Part shown: one piece after another, positions 10,642 to 21,663 of the stretch
How positions within the stretch are numbered: position 1 is the stretch's first letter
Layout: each line of letters begins with the position of its first letter
Source: Favolaschia claudopus
Lineage: Eukaryota; Basidiomycota; Agaricomycetes; Agaricales; Mycenaceae
Assembly (NCBI GenBank): GCA_037176885.1
Contig: JAWWNJ010000044.1
Coordinates: 1,302,001-1,366,000 of the forward strand
Direction: 5' to 3'
DNA: 64,000 nt
Program-made: the position numbers and the translations under genes
The notes under the pieces: generated by a model
Told to the model about the DNA's origin: nothing
Database searches by the model: none
What the model saw: the letters and a program-made list of their open reading frames with translations, nothing else

Positions 10642-12983
10642 ATGTCCACCTCTCGGTCGAGCTCCCATGTCTCTGCACGCCATAATCCCAGCCGATCCGT
10701 TTCCTACTCACAAAGCGTGCTACCAGACGGCCCTGTCGATGAAGAAACTGTTGAATTGCTCGGTGAACTTGTGAATCCCCATCACGAACAGGAAGAAACT
10801 CTTGTCGACGAAGAAGATGAATTTTTCAAGGCAGAAAGGGAGCGGAAGCGACTGCCGTGGTGGAGACGGCCGTCTCCCTTGTGGTCAGTACCATTTATCC
10901 TCTCCAACAGAGTACTTGCCGACACACAAATCGCAGGCTGCTATGTCTTACGCCGCTCAGTACCATCTGTTCAGCGGCCACACTGGCCCCCAAGATCGAA
11001 ATCTACAATCTTCTGGCGTGCAGTGTCCATAAGCCTGAAATTTTCAGACATAGGCACTTCCTCCCCAGCTTCAAGTTCAATGCTCCGTCTGAACCCTCTG
11101 AACTCGACGAGACAACATATCCACCTTCCTTCGACATCGCTCTTAATACCAACTCGTCAATCTTCTCCCTGATGTCCGACTTACCGACAAAAGAGTGTTC
11201 AAGCGATCCCACTGTAATAGCCGCCGTGGCTAAATTGACAGCTACATTGACCACATCTATGGGTGTCCTGGGCTGCTTGACCACCGGCTTCTGGGGAGCG
11301 TTTTCGGATCGCTATGGTCGCAGCCGTATCCTGGCATTGACCGTATTCGGAGTCTTAGTAAACGATTTGAACTTCATATTCGTCACAAAAAACTTCCGAC
11401 ATATTCCCGGTGGTTATTGGTTTCTCATTGTTGGTCCGATATTTGAGGGACTCCTCGGAGGTTTGCCTTCCGTATCATTGAAGATTGGGTGGTTAAGATG
11501 TTTTTTCTACAGGCATCAGCGCAGGAAGTGCTGCTAGTCACGCTTATATCTCCGACACGACTCGTCCTTCAGAACGCTCTCGTTATTTCTCCCTTTTCTT
11601 AGGCTTGGTCTTCGTCGGATTTGGCATTGGCCCCACGCTAGGCGGTCTCATCGTTCGGTATGTTCCTTCTCTAGTTCTGATCGAGGCTCACGGTCGTTCT
11701 ATCCACCTCAGTTATGCCGGTGTACTATCGGTTTTTTATATGGCCACCATAGTGCACGGCACCTTCGCCTTCCTGGCATTAATTGCTCTCCCTGAGTCTC
11801 TGATGAAGGATCAGATGCAAGCTGCGAAAGCTTCCTATCAGGAGATCCAACGGGTTCTCAGTGAACAAGAGAAGACCTTCGCCGTTCGCGTCCAGCGCGT
11901 GTTGGCGTTCTTGCAGCCGCTGACCATATTCTTTCCCGAAATGAACGATTCGGATGCTGCGCCATCGAAAGGCAGAAAGCGGGATTGGAACCTAACCCTG
12001 CTGGCATTGTCCTACGGATTTACCGTTTCTATCATGGTCGGGTTTTAGGCTGCTCTTCACAGAACATTGCTGAAATGTTTACAGGGCTCCCTCGGCTATA
12101 AAATGCAATACGTGATTGCGACCTATGAGTGGACGAGCGAAAATGTTTGTTTATCACGAACATGGGCTATTGCTTACCCTCACCGTCATTGCAGATGGGC
12201 TATTTCTTGACAATCAGCGGTGTTACGCGGGCCGCGTTTCTAGCACTCATTCTTCCCGGTACGCATTCATCTCGTCGTGAATCTTGTGAATTAACTTTTC
12301 AATTAGTCACAATCAAGCTTGTCAAGAAATTCCAGTCCCATCGCCTTTCTCGGTCTGAACTAGAGCCATTACTCATTCCGCCTCGTCAGCCACATTCAGC
12401 CTCTTTTGACATCTCACTCGCCCGAATCTCGCTTTTCATTGAAATCATCGCTTATACCGCAATGCCATTTGCGACCACCGGTCTTGCCTTCACAGCGTTC
12501 ACGATGCTGGCTGCTTTCGGATCTGGCTCTAACCCAGCGGTGCAAAGCGTCGCCATGGAGCTGTATTCCAAGAGAATGGGTGCCAATGTCGAGGCCGGGC
12601 GTCTTTTCGGTGCAATGAGTGTCATCCAGGCTTTAGGGTCAGTTCTCGCTTTTCAAGTTGTTCATTCTCGAGAGTAACCTGTCGTCAGTGGCCAAATACT
12701 AGGTCCCGCAGTCTACGGGTTGATCTTCGTCAAAACAGCTGCAACGTTTCCCCAAGCCATATTTGTCGTCTCTACTGCCAGTGTGATTGCGTCCTTCATT
12801 TGCCTCAGCCTCGTGAGGTTACCAACGGACGTTCTTGACGTGGAGGAGTCGCATCTACCCGACCACGGTGTACGTGATGCGACCCTCGTCGACGTTTCGG
12901 CCCGCTCGGGAGATGCGCAGCGCAGAATGAAGGCCATGTCTACCGCTGTTCCAGCAGTCACCGTCTCCGCGCCCACGCCTTGA
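10642..12983 (+). CDS. Major facilitator superfamily transporter
   Basis: Membrane transporter of the MFS type with a cytosolic, Ser-rich and acidic N-terminus (MSTSRSSSHVS... to PWWRRPSPLW). Exon 1 is 10642-10883; exon 2 starts at 10937 and reads LAPKIEIYNLLACSVHKPE. The MFS loop 2-3 signature is GFWGAFSDRYGRSRILALT; later helices include FLGLVFVGFGIGPTLGGLIV and FTMLAAFGSGSNPAVQSVAM. A long central cytosolic loop (about 11810-11990) separates the two six-helix halves. The tail after the last helix is hydrophilic. It resembles the drug-efflux/Tet-like MFS groups of fungi; substrate unknown. Several introns of about 50-60 nt; the frame is continuous after splicing. Stop at 12981-12983. Confidence 0.85.
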
Positions 12984-13381
12984 TAACCTCCGGGGTCCAC
13001 CAATCAAGGATCAGTTTTAGTTTAATACACGCGAATTGGGACGATGTTCACCCATTCAACATGGTCGGTTTGTACCACTAGTATAATGTCTTGGATCATT
13101 AATATGTATGTGCTACTCACTTATTTGCCAAATGTATAGCCTTTCCTACACATCGAAGCACGGTACCGAAACTCGGGCGGCAGCGGTTACCTAATGGATC
13201 TTTCCATCTTGCGCCCACTGCATAAACCCGCCTCGGGTACTACGGTGAAGGATCAGGAGTTCGGTGATGCTTCGCTTCTCTTTAAGGCCGAAGCTTAATA
13301 GCCCATTTTCACTTTATTCTTCTCGTTTCCCTTTTTGTTGTCTCTATTTTTTTCCCCTGAAACTTCATACTTCTCTTAATC
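12984..13381. other. Intergenic spacer with promoter of the DUF3433 gene
   Basis: Both neighbours are on the plus strand. A CT/T-rich run at about 13295-13380 sits just before the next start codon, typical of a fungal transcription start area. No gene was recognised. Confidence 0.45.
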
Positions 13382-16134
13382 ATGTTTCCCAACCCCCACT
13401 CTCCCAGCATTCTGCCCCCAAGTTATCGCGACGCAATGTACGTTCCGAGTCGGGATGCCATCGAAGCAGACGTCAAAGCAAAGCCTTATGTGAGTGCTAT
13501 TCTCTGCTCGTGGGCACCGAGCATGATCGATATCTGCTGTTTACAGAGACCCTTGATGTTGAGAAATTGGTTTGTCGCAGTCGTAGCAATCACACTCTTT
13601 GGCCTTGCTATTGCGATCGAAGTTTGTCTTGCGATATCAAAGAGAAACGGCGGTAAATTTACCACCATAATTTGGGCTGAGCGCAGTGCTTTGATCTGCC
13701 AATGCCGTCTCTGTAGGCTTTCCTACCCCCGAACGGAATGTCTTCACCGGTGTTTCCCCAAGATTTTTAACGGTTGGGCGTTATCGGTCAAATTCTGATT
13801 TGATGCCTAATTATTGGCATGACAGGCCTTCTTCCCCACACTGCTTGTCGCAGTTTTGCTGCTCATATGGCAAAGCTCGGACCGATCATATCGTGAATTA
13901 CAGGTATAGTTCCCACTATGTCTAGCGATATATTCTTGTGTAATTATGTTGTTTTCCTAGCCGTACATCGTCTTGGCGAGAGGGAACGTTACAGCGGCTG
14001 AAGGGCTCCTTGCAAACTATGTCAGTGTCGCATATTTTTGTCGAACTGAAGCTCAATGTCACACATTCCAGTCTGGTTTGAGGTGAGAGAGGTAATGTAA
14101 CATGGTCAACGCGAGTACTGACGGACAAAGTGCTTGGGGAGTAATAACAAATGCCTTGAAATTTCGGCACTATTTGATCTTGATATCCACGTTGACAACT
14201 CTCTTGGGGTCATTTCTTCAGCCTCTTGCTGGATCGATCATCCAAGTTACACAACTTCCCAACACAAGTGGAGGTAGGCGTGTCTATCCATACTTCAAGC
14301 GCCGGCCTTGACCTTACCAGGACTTTTCATCAACAGCACGAAAACAATTGGATTAGACCCAGATGTTTTGGATCTGAATGCGTTCTTGGCGGCAGCTGGG
14401 TATGTCGACTGTAGTCATCTTACATCCGCTCAATAGGTTGGCGCAGTTATGCAGAAGCCGCTGTATTCCACGGTCTATCTGATCCCCCTTTCATACATGG
14501 CGCGTGGTCCATTGCTGAATTTGAGGTGATTTCCAATCTCAACTTCCTGGTCAATAACTCTCACCACCAGCAGTTTCCTGACACTTCAGTGCTCAATGGC
14601 ACATTATCTGTCAATACTACAGCGATCCAGACTCTCGCAAACTGCCAAGCACCTCAAGCAACCGAACTTTTGTTCGTTCCAGGGACTGCGAATTTCACTA
14701 TCCAAGCATTGAATTCCGCAGGATGCGTCGGCAGTACCACATTCAATCCAGGTGGGGTATCAAGTTAGCTGCTAAGCCTCTATCTCTTCTCATCGAATCT
14801 CAGAGTCGACCTCATCAAGCACTCAATACGGGGCCTCCGCCGTTCAGAACTGTGGCGAAACGGATGTTCAATTTCAACCGATCATGTTTTGGTTTTTCCA
14901 TATTCGACAGATAAATGAGAGCTTCGCCGAACCTCAAGGGGCTGCTGTTTTCTGTAAACCAAGCATCAAGGCCTTCAATGTGATGACTACTACGGACGTT
15001 AACAGCGGCTTGATTGTAGGAATAGTTCCATTCGACGATGTCACAACTTCCAACAACGTCACTGGAAGCCCGCAGAACGGTCGCGCATTCAACAGGCGAG
15101 TCACTTCTTCATTTTAGATAAACTACTCTGATTTATCGCAGTGTAAGATTCCCTCTCACCAACGACAGTTTCGTGCAAGCTCGTGCTGTCTCGATAAGTG
15201 CTGGTGTGTCTGGTGCTATCTTCCGCTTTGCCGCCCAGCAAGCAGGCGGTATTCAGTCCACATTCGACGATAATGGATTTTTGGCTATCACCCAGAAAGT
15301 CTTTGTATGTTCTCTACCCGCTGCAAACCATCCATGAATGAGCTCTTGTTACAGACTCAACATCTGAGCATTTCTAGCAAGTCCATTTATTTTGTAGATG
15401 GTCGGTCGACTGTACCGGCCAGTCTGGTCTCACTTGTTCCTCGTCTTACCCTCGAGTGAGTTTTGAGTTTTTCTGTATGATGTCGGCGACAGTGCTCAGT
15501 TCGAGAATTCAGTGAACTACCCGCACACGCTCTCACTGTAGTTTTGGTTCTAATCGGCCTTTCCGCATCATTCCTTCACATAATGCACTCTCGCCAACGG
15601 AGAGGTTTTTTCCTGGCAGCTTCACCGGGTTCCATTGCGCATATCGTCTCAATGACAACCCACGCGAAATTTGGCGAGAAACTCTATCCATACGACGATG
15701 ATCAAACACTCGCGCGCAAACTGGCGGGTCTCAGTTTCAGCTTGGACCCACGAACAGGTGCAGTTGTCGCAGACCGCGATGTGGGCCCTGTGGCTGAGGG
15801 AACGGTGACACCTTTCAACGTGACCTTTCCTTCACCACCGCCGCGAGTTCCGGCAGAACATCTTGTGGCGTCCTATTCTGCGCAGGACAAGGAACCGATT
15901 TCTCGATCTTCCTCGCCGGTTGATGAAGATAATCCACGCGCTTTGAGAGAGAAAGCGTCGACATCCACTTTGGGCTTGTCGGAGCTGGCGGATGGAGAAC
16001 AGCTTCCATCATATGTGGATGAACCCGGAGAGGGCGGTGGTGTCGAAGCAATCATGCCTTTACAGATCGAGAAACGGGGCAAAACTCGTGCCTCACAGGC
16101 CGAGAGTTTACCGCTGTTGGCAGGTCGGAGTTGA
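13382..16134 (+). CDS. DUF3433-type multi-pass membrane protein
   Basis: Large fungal membrane protein with DUF3433-like layout. It starts at ATG 13382 (MFPNPHSPSILPPSYRDAMY) with a short cytosolic part, then RPLMLRNWFVAVVAITLFGL as the first helix, AFFPTLLVAVLLLIWQSSDR as a second, and a third at about 14160-14240. A long, glycosylation-rich extracellular region follows (NGTLSVNTTAIQTL, GTANFTIQALNSAGCVGS, FDDVTTSNNVTGS). A last helix at about 15540-15590 (VLIGLSASFLHIMHSR) precedes a cytosolic tail with GSIAHIVSMTTHAKFGEKLY and a Ser/Pro/acidic end. About a dozen introns. The family's biochemical function is unknown. Stop at 16132-16134. Confidence 0.78.
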
Positions 16135-16260
16135 GAGATTTTTTGGATGGACGTAGATATTGTATGTAAGCGTACTTAGTCGCTGCAATTGACCGTATCA
16201 TTGTTTATATAAGCAGAAGACATTTAAAGGAAGACCAACAAGGGTTGGACCGAGACCATC

Positions 16261-17092
16261 GCTGCTCTCCCAGCTGAGCTATCGCGCCCTTTAAAGCCTG
16301 GCTGCTAGCATCATGAGGAGGTGAAAGGGTCCAGACAGAACACCCAAACACGCTAGCACTCAAAAATAGAGTTTACGCAAAACTAGTGCAAAACTCCACT
16401 GTGTGAGACTGTGTGTCCTGTGTATTTGAAGTTGCTGCTAGGCTCCCAGCTGAGCTATCGCGCCTCTGGAAGTGTTTCTAACTGATTGAGAATGTAGCGT
16501 CGGTCGCGGAACATAAAATGTGGTAGAGGAACCGAAAATACTGATCGGCATTTTCTTCTTCAAGTTCATGACTTGGCGGCTCCAGTCACTAACATCAAAC
16601 AAATGTCTACTTCACATCGCACCCTTGGAAGCATTTCTACCCCATTCAAGAAAGCGGTGTTGGCGTAAGAGGGAATTTAATGGGACTGTCAATTCAAAGC
16701 CACACAACTTGAAAGAGCAATGTCAACACCCAGTTTTTTGTTCACCAAGTACAGGCCAGTGTTTGAGTGAGGAGACTAGCTTTGACCAGAGACGCGAGCA
16801 CATAAACACTCAAAGCTATTCGAGTTCGGAACATCCAGTACAACAAGATAACTTACAACAACTGATACCTAGACAGCACCATTCTCTCCCCTCGTGAAGT
16901 TGTAACCAGATCTTGCCCACCAACCCCATGCACCCAGTCCAACGACAAAATTAAACAAACCAACAATGGCAGAGCCTGCCCCGAGGAGCGTCAGGAGCCA
17001 CCAGACGCGACCGACGACCCGGTCCAAAATGCGACCCGTGTAGCGCTTCAGCGTAGCATGGCGGGACGGCGCGGGGGTATAGTGTGGCGGGA
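16261..17092 (-). repeat. Inverted duplication, left arm (832 bp)
   Basis: This stretch is a near-perfect reverse complement of 20779-21609. It runs from within a tRNA-Phe 5' half (16261) through 3' flanking DNA to the last part of the 5-phosphatase coding region (17092). Only scattered single-base differences were noticed, for example around 16330 and 16465. The left edge stops exactly inside the tRNA sequence, so the tRNA copy in this arm is truncated. Confidence 0.93.
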
Positions 17093-18367
17093 GGCGGAGC
17101 GTGGGCGGGTTAGGAGATGGATTGGAAGAGGGAGCAGGGAGAAGGAGCAAGGAGACAACGGGTTTCTGGTACGACGTCAATATGTTTCGATGAAGATACA
17201 AGGCACGGACATGATCAGAGGTCGTATACCCTGGAATAGAAGTGTACAATAGATTCTTAATCGCCGATTCGTTCAGAGAATCGGGTGAATCTGTGTATGT
17301 CGTGTATAATATCCGGTCAGTCCACGACGGCGTCCGTTTTTCACTGCAGTGGAATTTAGTATGGCACACAAGAGTAAAAAAGCACGACGAGAACGAACCT
17401 GTACTTATCCACCTCGCCGATTGAATACTTATAGCTGCACTTGAATCGCCAGAATTCACCCTCGCGCAGACCAATGAATGCGAGACTTGCAGGGTTGCGT
17501 CGCTCAAGCAGCAATTGATCATACTCCTTGAGCTCCTCTCGCGAAGTCTCTGATGACAGTGTTTGGCCGAGGGCGCTTGATGTAGCACCTTTCAGGGGGT
17601 GCTCTGGCGGAAGAACAACGCGGAAGTTGAGGTCGCCGTGAAGAAAGAGATGTGAAGTGTCGTAGAGCGTTGAAGTAAGTTTACCGTCATTCGCAGGGAA
17701 CAGCAGCGTGCCCACAATGTGGTGCCAGTCTGCAATGCGGCTGGATATATTCTCAGCATGAGCAGTGAGATGCGCGCAGACAAAGCTGTTGTCGTTGAAT
17801 GTAGAGCAATGAAGTGAAAGAAGAAGAAATCCTACGTGAAAACTTCGCCGACACTTCCGTCCTCGCCTGGGACGCGAAACCGCACGCCTACGGCACCTTT
17901 ATTGGCCATATAGCCCGGCCCTGAACCGGTCCAGCTAGTATGAACATCGCACGCGGTGCGGGCTACACCTGCGTCGCGTGCGTAGACGAGCAAGGCGACA
18001 CCTCCATTGACAACCTTTGAAATGAGTGCATATCGCTCCTTATTCAGCGAGTTTGCCTCGATTTGCTCGAGGATATGTGCATTGCGGTTGTTGATTACTT
18101 TGGTGGAAAGACCGGAGACTGCAGTATACAGTGAAGACCAAGGTGAGCTCTTGGGGCACTTGAGTGAGTGAATACTAGACGACTAACGTCCTAGATGTAG
18201 GGGTAGCAATTCTTGGAAGGCTACCGCTACGATGTCGGCTGGACGCTGATGGAGAGAAAGGTAGAGACCTGAAGGGTTGGGCTGAGCCAGTCGACAAGGT
18301 CCTGAGGAACACCATTGTCGCCTTGTAGGTTGGTGTTGTATGATGCGACCTGAACAAGAAGCGACAT
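16869..18367 (-). CDS. Inositol polyphosphate 5-phosphatase-like protein, membrane-anchored
   Basis: Member of the Mg-dependent inositol polyphosphate 5-phosphatase (exo/endonuclease-phosphatase) family, which removes the 5-phosphate from phosphoinositides. From ATG 18367-18365: VQVASYNTNLQG (catalytic Asn), AVAFQELLPLHLG (metal-binding Glu), GYMANKGAVGVRF, FVCAHLTAHAEN (His), HLFLHGDLNFR (Asp, Asn), KRTPSWTDRILYTTY and TTSDHVRALYLH (Asp-His). A C-terminal double hydrophobic segment (WWLLTLLGAGSAIVGLFNFV) suggests membrane anchoring. The reading frame shifts by one base between about 18271 and 18242 (after SPTLQ and before RPADIVAV); either a 23-nt mini-intron, a real frameshift or a sequence error would explain it. 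The last ~70 codons lie in the inverted duplication. Stop at 16871-16869. Confidence 0.8.
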
Positions 18368-18400
18368 AGCAATTTGACGTCACATTCATCCGTTAGTTAA

Positions 18401-18472
18401 AGTACAGCTGTTCCGGAATTTCTTGCCGTTGATCCCGAATGTCACGAAAAACTAATTTAATTCGAGAAACTC
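18401..18472. repeat. Short inverted repeat, left copy (72 bp)
   Basis: Reverse complement of 19069-19140 with one clear mismatch. It lies just upstream of the 5-phosphatase start codon, while its partner lies 24 bp past the carbonic anhydrase stop. Confidence 0.9.
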
Positions 18473-19068
18473 CGGAAACCCTCGTACCGCCCCATTCTGC
18501 TCTCGAGAGCACCCATACACCTTCTATACATCTTCTCCTTCTCTTTTACTTCTATTGGTGACCAAGTGCGATAAAAAACCATGCAGAAACACGCAAAACG
18601 GCTTTACAACGTTGGCCAGATTTTCAGACTTCTGACAGTGGCGACACGCGCCCCAACAACACGAACCTGCTCAGCAGTCTTGAACAAGCATTGAGACGTT
18701 AGATGACGCACATTTGGTGGGATGGCGGGAGCTTCCGACCTGGACAGCACCCCCGTACTCCCACTCGGCAAGCTCGTCGAAAAAAGAGCCACAGTCTTTG
18801 GTCAGAAGATGCTACGGTAACAAAACAAGCTTAGATAGGATAGTTGGAGGGCGGCCGATGGGGTTTCGAGTGAGGGTGAGTCGTTCACTAGAGCTGCTTT
18901 GAGGTCATGATTGGGTCATGACGTGTCGGTGAAATGCCCGACGCTGGCTACGCAAACTCCGGCGACAGGGCCAGCCATGGCCCGTAGCTTCATTGGTATG
19001 CTGCGGCTCTTGAATGAACCACCTTTGAGCGTGAAACAGGCGGGCTGCAGAGCAGACAAGAGTTTTCA
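18473..19068. other. Spacer inside the small inverted repeat
   Basis: 596 bp between the two 72-bp arms. Short open frames such as the one from ATG 18581 end quickly and match nothing I recognise. It may hold promoter sequence of the 5-phosphatase gene or gene remnants. Confidence 0.4.
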
Positions 19069-19140
19069 GAGTTTCTCGAATTAAATTAGTTTTTCGTGAC
19101 ATTTGGGATCAACGGCAAGAAATTCCGGAACAGCTGTACT
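19069..19140. repeat. Short inverted repeat, right copy (72 bp)
   Basis: Partner of 18401-18472; see that entry. Together they enclose 596 bp within the larger inverted structure. Confidence 0.9.
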
Positions 19141-19163
19141 TCTATTCTAGTTTACAAGCAAAT

Positions 19164-19985
19164 CTATGCTGGTGGGCCCTTGGAGACATTCAAGTCGCGC
19201 AGTTCAACCCTTTGCAAGGTCGTAGACCCAGCCGTGCACCCAGACCTTTTGTTGTCGGTCCAAGCGTCCACAATGGTTTGCGCCATGCAAAGGTTCTGAA
19301 CCTGCCTCCTGACATTCTCCTCGACGATGAGCGGAAGGGCCTCTGCCTTTGGGACACTGGAGAGCTTGAGGGCAGCAACGAGCTTGGTGAGAGGAGTTAG
19401 CCACTGGTTGAGGGGTGCGTCGGGCTCGAGACCGGGGACGATGGTGCACACTTGGGGCGCTGGGATTGAAATGCGCGGAATTGGCGGCACCGAAACACGC
19501 AGGCCGCGCCGCCGCATTCGCTGTGGCCAACGACGACGACTGTGAAATTAAGGGACGGTTGGGATGTCGGTCAAGAATGGAAAGTAAGAGAGAATGCACC
19601 GTGTTCTACGCCCAGCGCGTTCACTGCATACGTCAACACACTCTGCACACTGTTGTCTTCCAAATGAAATTGGCTGCACAGATCTTGTTCAGAACCAATT
19701 TTGACAATGGCAACCAACCGGAAACCTACTTTGCAATGTTTCTATGCACGAATATCTCCCCAGGTCGAACAGCGGTCACAACAGACTCAGGAACCCTGGA
19801 ATCTGCGCATCCAATCCACAGCAGCTACTTATCTTAGCATTCTATTCACATCCAGCTTCCAGGAACACATACCTTGGGCGCCTGGCAGTCGCAGACTTTG
19901 CAAAGAACTCGGGCTCCTGGCTCCTAACGCGCTTGGCCCACTCGGAGTTCAAGGAGAAGAAGTGCGCAAGGTCAGCGTGCGGCAT
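19164..19985 (-). pseudogene. Beta-carbonic anhydrase, multiply frameshifted
   Basis: Clear beta-class carbonic anhydrase (CO2 hydration, zinc enzyme). It starts MPHADLAHFFSLNSEWAKRV at 19985-19983, 45-55 bp downstream of a TATAA-like element. [19 protein letters not shown] carries the zinc Cys and the Asp-Arg dyad, and VVVVGHSECGGAAC carries the zinc His and second Cys. Introns between these parts splice cleanly. The downstream half keeps APLNQWLTPLTKLVAAL, ALPLIVEENVRRQVQNL, VWVHGWVYDL and LRDLNVSKGPPA but in changing frames. I count five single-base shifts: near 19880 (before the first intron), near 19501, near 19445, near 19246 and near 19216. As given the gene cannot make a full protein, so it is called a pseudogene; consensus errors in the assembly are the alternative. 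Confidence 0.75.
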
Positions 19986-20778
19986 CGGGGGAAACTGCGA
20001 TGAGAAGAGTCCCGCGTCCCTATCAGGTTATAAAGAGACTAGCCGCGTCGCATCAGATATCCCTCTTTCCAAGATGGCCGCTCCTTATCGCTGTCAACTC
20101 GTCAACTCAGACTGCTACCATCACCCGCGTACCGTGTACTTTCCTGGATGCCCGAATTCAATTCCAGGCCCCATATGTATCGTGAAGACAATCAGCTCGG
20201 GTAAAACGCGCAGTGCTGCTACATGGCTTATTCGGCCTAACGCTCAGTGCGAACGCAGGCCAGCGGAGTATTTTCACCCTACGCAGTATAGGTCCAGACT
20301 CGGCTTTGCCAGGGCACCATGGAATTATTGTCGGCTTTACTCTACAAGTTCTAACAATATCAACAACGCGAAGCTCTGGACGTCAGTTTTCGATCCTAAA
20401 TCTGGGAAACCTCTGGTTCTTGACCACCATTTACCCTTGTCCCCTCACGTCTATGGCCAAGAAGCGCTGTTCTTCTTGAGCGATAAATATAGCTGAGCTT
20501 GCGGACATCGGCCTCGGCGAAACTCTCGTGCAGAGTGTGGTAACATACAATAATCCATTGGGTGTAAGGCCCAGTCGATTTCCGTTGCAACAGTCGAACA
20601 ACGTGTCTGTGTACCACGCTCGTTTGCTCGGCATATAAGAGCTTCACTCGCGATTTGATATCTGCAATAGCAGGTAAAATCAGGAGTTCTCTGCACGCGA
20701 TTCAAATGGGCTCAGCTGTAACAAACTTGATGGACCTGTTAACACCGTGAGCCCCTCAATGGAATGACACCTTTACCT
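19986..20778. other. Spacer upstream of carbonic anhydrase, no intact gene
   Basis: Contains the carbonic anhydrase promoter (TATAA-type element near 20027-20033). Open frames on both strands at 20213-20700 are overlapping and break often; I could not assign any domain. It may contain decayed gene sequence. It ends at the inner edge of the right duplication arm. Confidence 0.4.
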
Positions 20779-21002
20779 TCCCGCCACACTATACCCCCGC
20801 GCCGTCCCGCCATGCTACGCTGAAGCGCTACACGGGTCGCATTTTGGACCGGGTCGTCGGTCGCGTCTGGTGGCTCCTGACGCTCCTCGGGGCAGGCTCT
20901 GCCATTGTTGGTTTGTTTAATTTTGTCGTTGGACTGGGTGCATGGGTTGGGTGGGCAAGATCTGGTTACAACTTCACGAGGGGAGAGAATGGTGCTGTCT
21001 AG
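20779..21002 (+). pseudogene. 3' fragment of the 5-phosphatase gene
   Basis: Second copy of the C-terminal coding end of the 5-phosphatase at 16869-18367, in opposite orientation. It reads HYTPAPSRHATLKRYTGRIL, the hydrophobic anchor and GYNFTRGENGAV, then a stop at 21000-21002. It has no start, catalytic domain or promoter, so it is a dead fragment created by the duplication. Confidence 0.85.
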
Positions 21003-21405
21003 GTATCAGTTGTTGTAAGTTATCTTGTTGTACTGGATGTTCCGAACTCGAATAGCTTTGAGTGTTTATGTGCTCGCGTCTCTGGTCAAAGCTAGTCTCC
21101 TCACTCAAACACTGGCCTGTACTTGGTGAACAAAAAACTGGGTGTTGACATTGCTCTTTCAAGTTGTGTGGCTTTGAATTGACAGTCCCATTAAATTCCC
21201 TCTTACGCCAACACCGCTTTCTTGAATGGGGTAGAAATGCTTCCAGGGTGCGATGTGAAGTAGACATTTGTTTGATGTTAGTGACTGGAGCCGCCAAGTC
21301 ATGAACTTGAAGAAAGAAAATGCCGATCAGTATTTTCGGTTCCTTACCACATTTTATGTTCCGCGACCTGACGCTACATTCTCAATCAGTTAGAAACACT
21401 TCAGA

Positions 21406-21427
21406 GGCGCGATAGCTCAGCTGGGAG
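21406..21427 (+). repeat. Extra partial copy of the tRNA-Phe 5' half
   Basis: The 22 bases match the first 22 bases of tRNA-Phe (21582-21603), including its A box, then diverge. It lies about 175 bp upstream of the real tRNA. The left duplication arm carries the matching copy at about 16443-16464, so it predates the inverted duplication. Confidence 0.8.
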
Positions 21428-21581
21428 CCTAGCAGCAACTTCAAATACACAGGACACACTGTCTCACACAGTGGAGTTTTGCACTAGTTTTGCGTAAACT
21501 CTATTTTTGAGTGCTAGCGTGTTTGGGTGTTCTGTCTGGGCCCTTTCACCTCCTCATGATGCTAGCAGCCAGGCTTTAAAG

Positions 21582-21663
21582 GGCGCGATAGCTCAGCTGG
21601 GAGAGCAGCAGACTGAAGAGAATCGGTATCTGAAGGTCCCGTGTTCAATCCACGGTCGTGCCA
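21582..21663 (+). tRNA. tRNA-Phe (GAA) with short intron
   Basis: Acceptor stem GGCGCGA pairs with TCGTGCC; D arm GCTC-AGCTGGGA-GAGC; anticodon loop CTGAAGA with GAA at 21615-21617; T arm CCGTG-TTCAATC-CACGG. An intron of about 9 nt (21619-21627) follows position 37, the standard place. One mismatch (G27-A43) tops the anticodon stem. TTTTTT at 21664-21669 is a good RNA polymerase III terminator. The outer end of the inverted duplication falls inside this gene at 21609. Confidence 0.92.

Larger units (their letters stand above)
20779..21609 (+). repeat. Inverted duplication, right arm (831 bp)
   Basis: Reverse complement of 16261-17092. The inner edge (20779) lies inside 5-phosphatase coding sequence and the outer edge (21609) lies inside tRNA-Phe, after base 28 of the tRNA. 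The tRNA continues normally beyond 21609 and is complete only on this side. Confidence 0.93.

Noticed and set aside
16261..16289. tRNA-Phe on the minus strand
   Set aside because: Only the first 28 or so bases are present; sequence diverges in the anticodon stem, so it is a truncated copy made by the duplication.
20213..20705. Overlapping frames upstream of the carbonic anhydrase
   Set aside because: No domain recognised and frames break on both strands; could be decayed sequence but cannot be called a gene.
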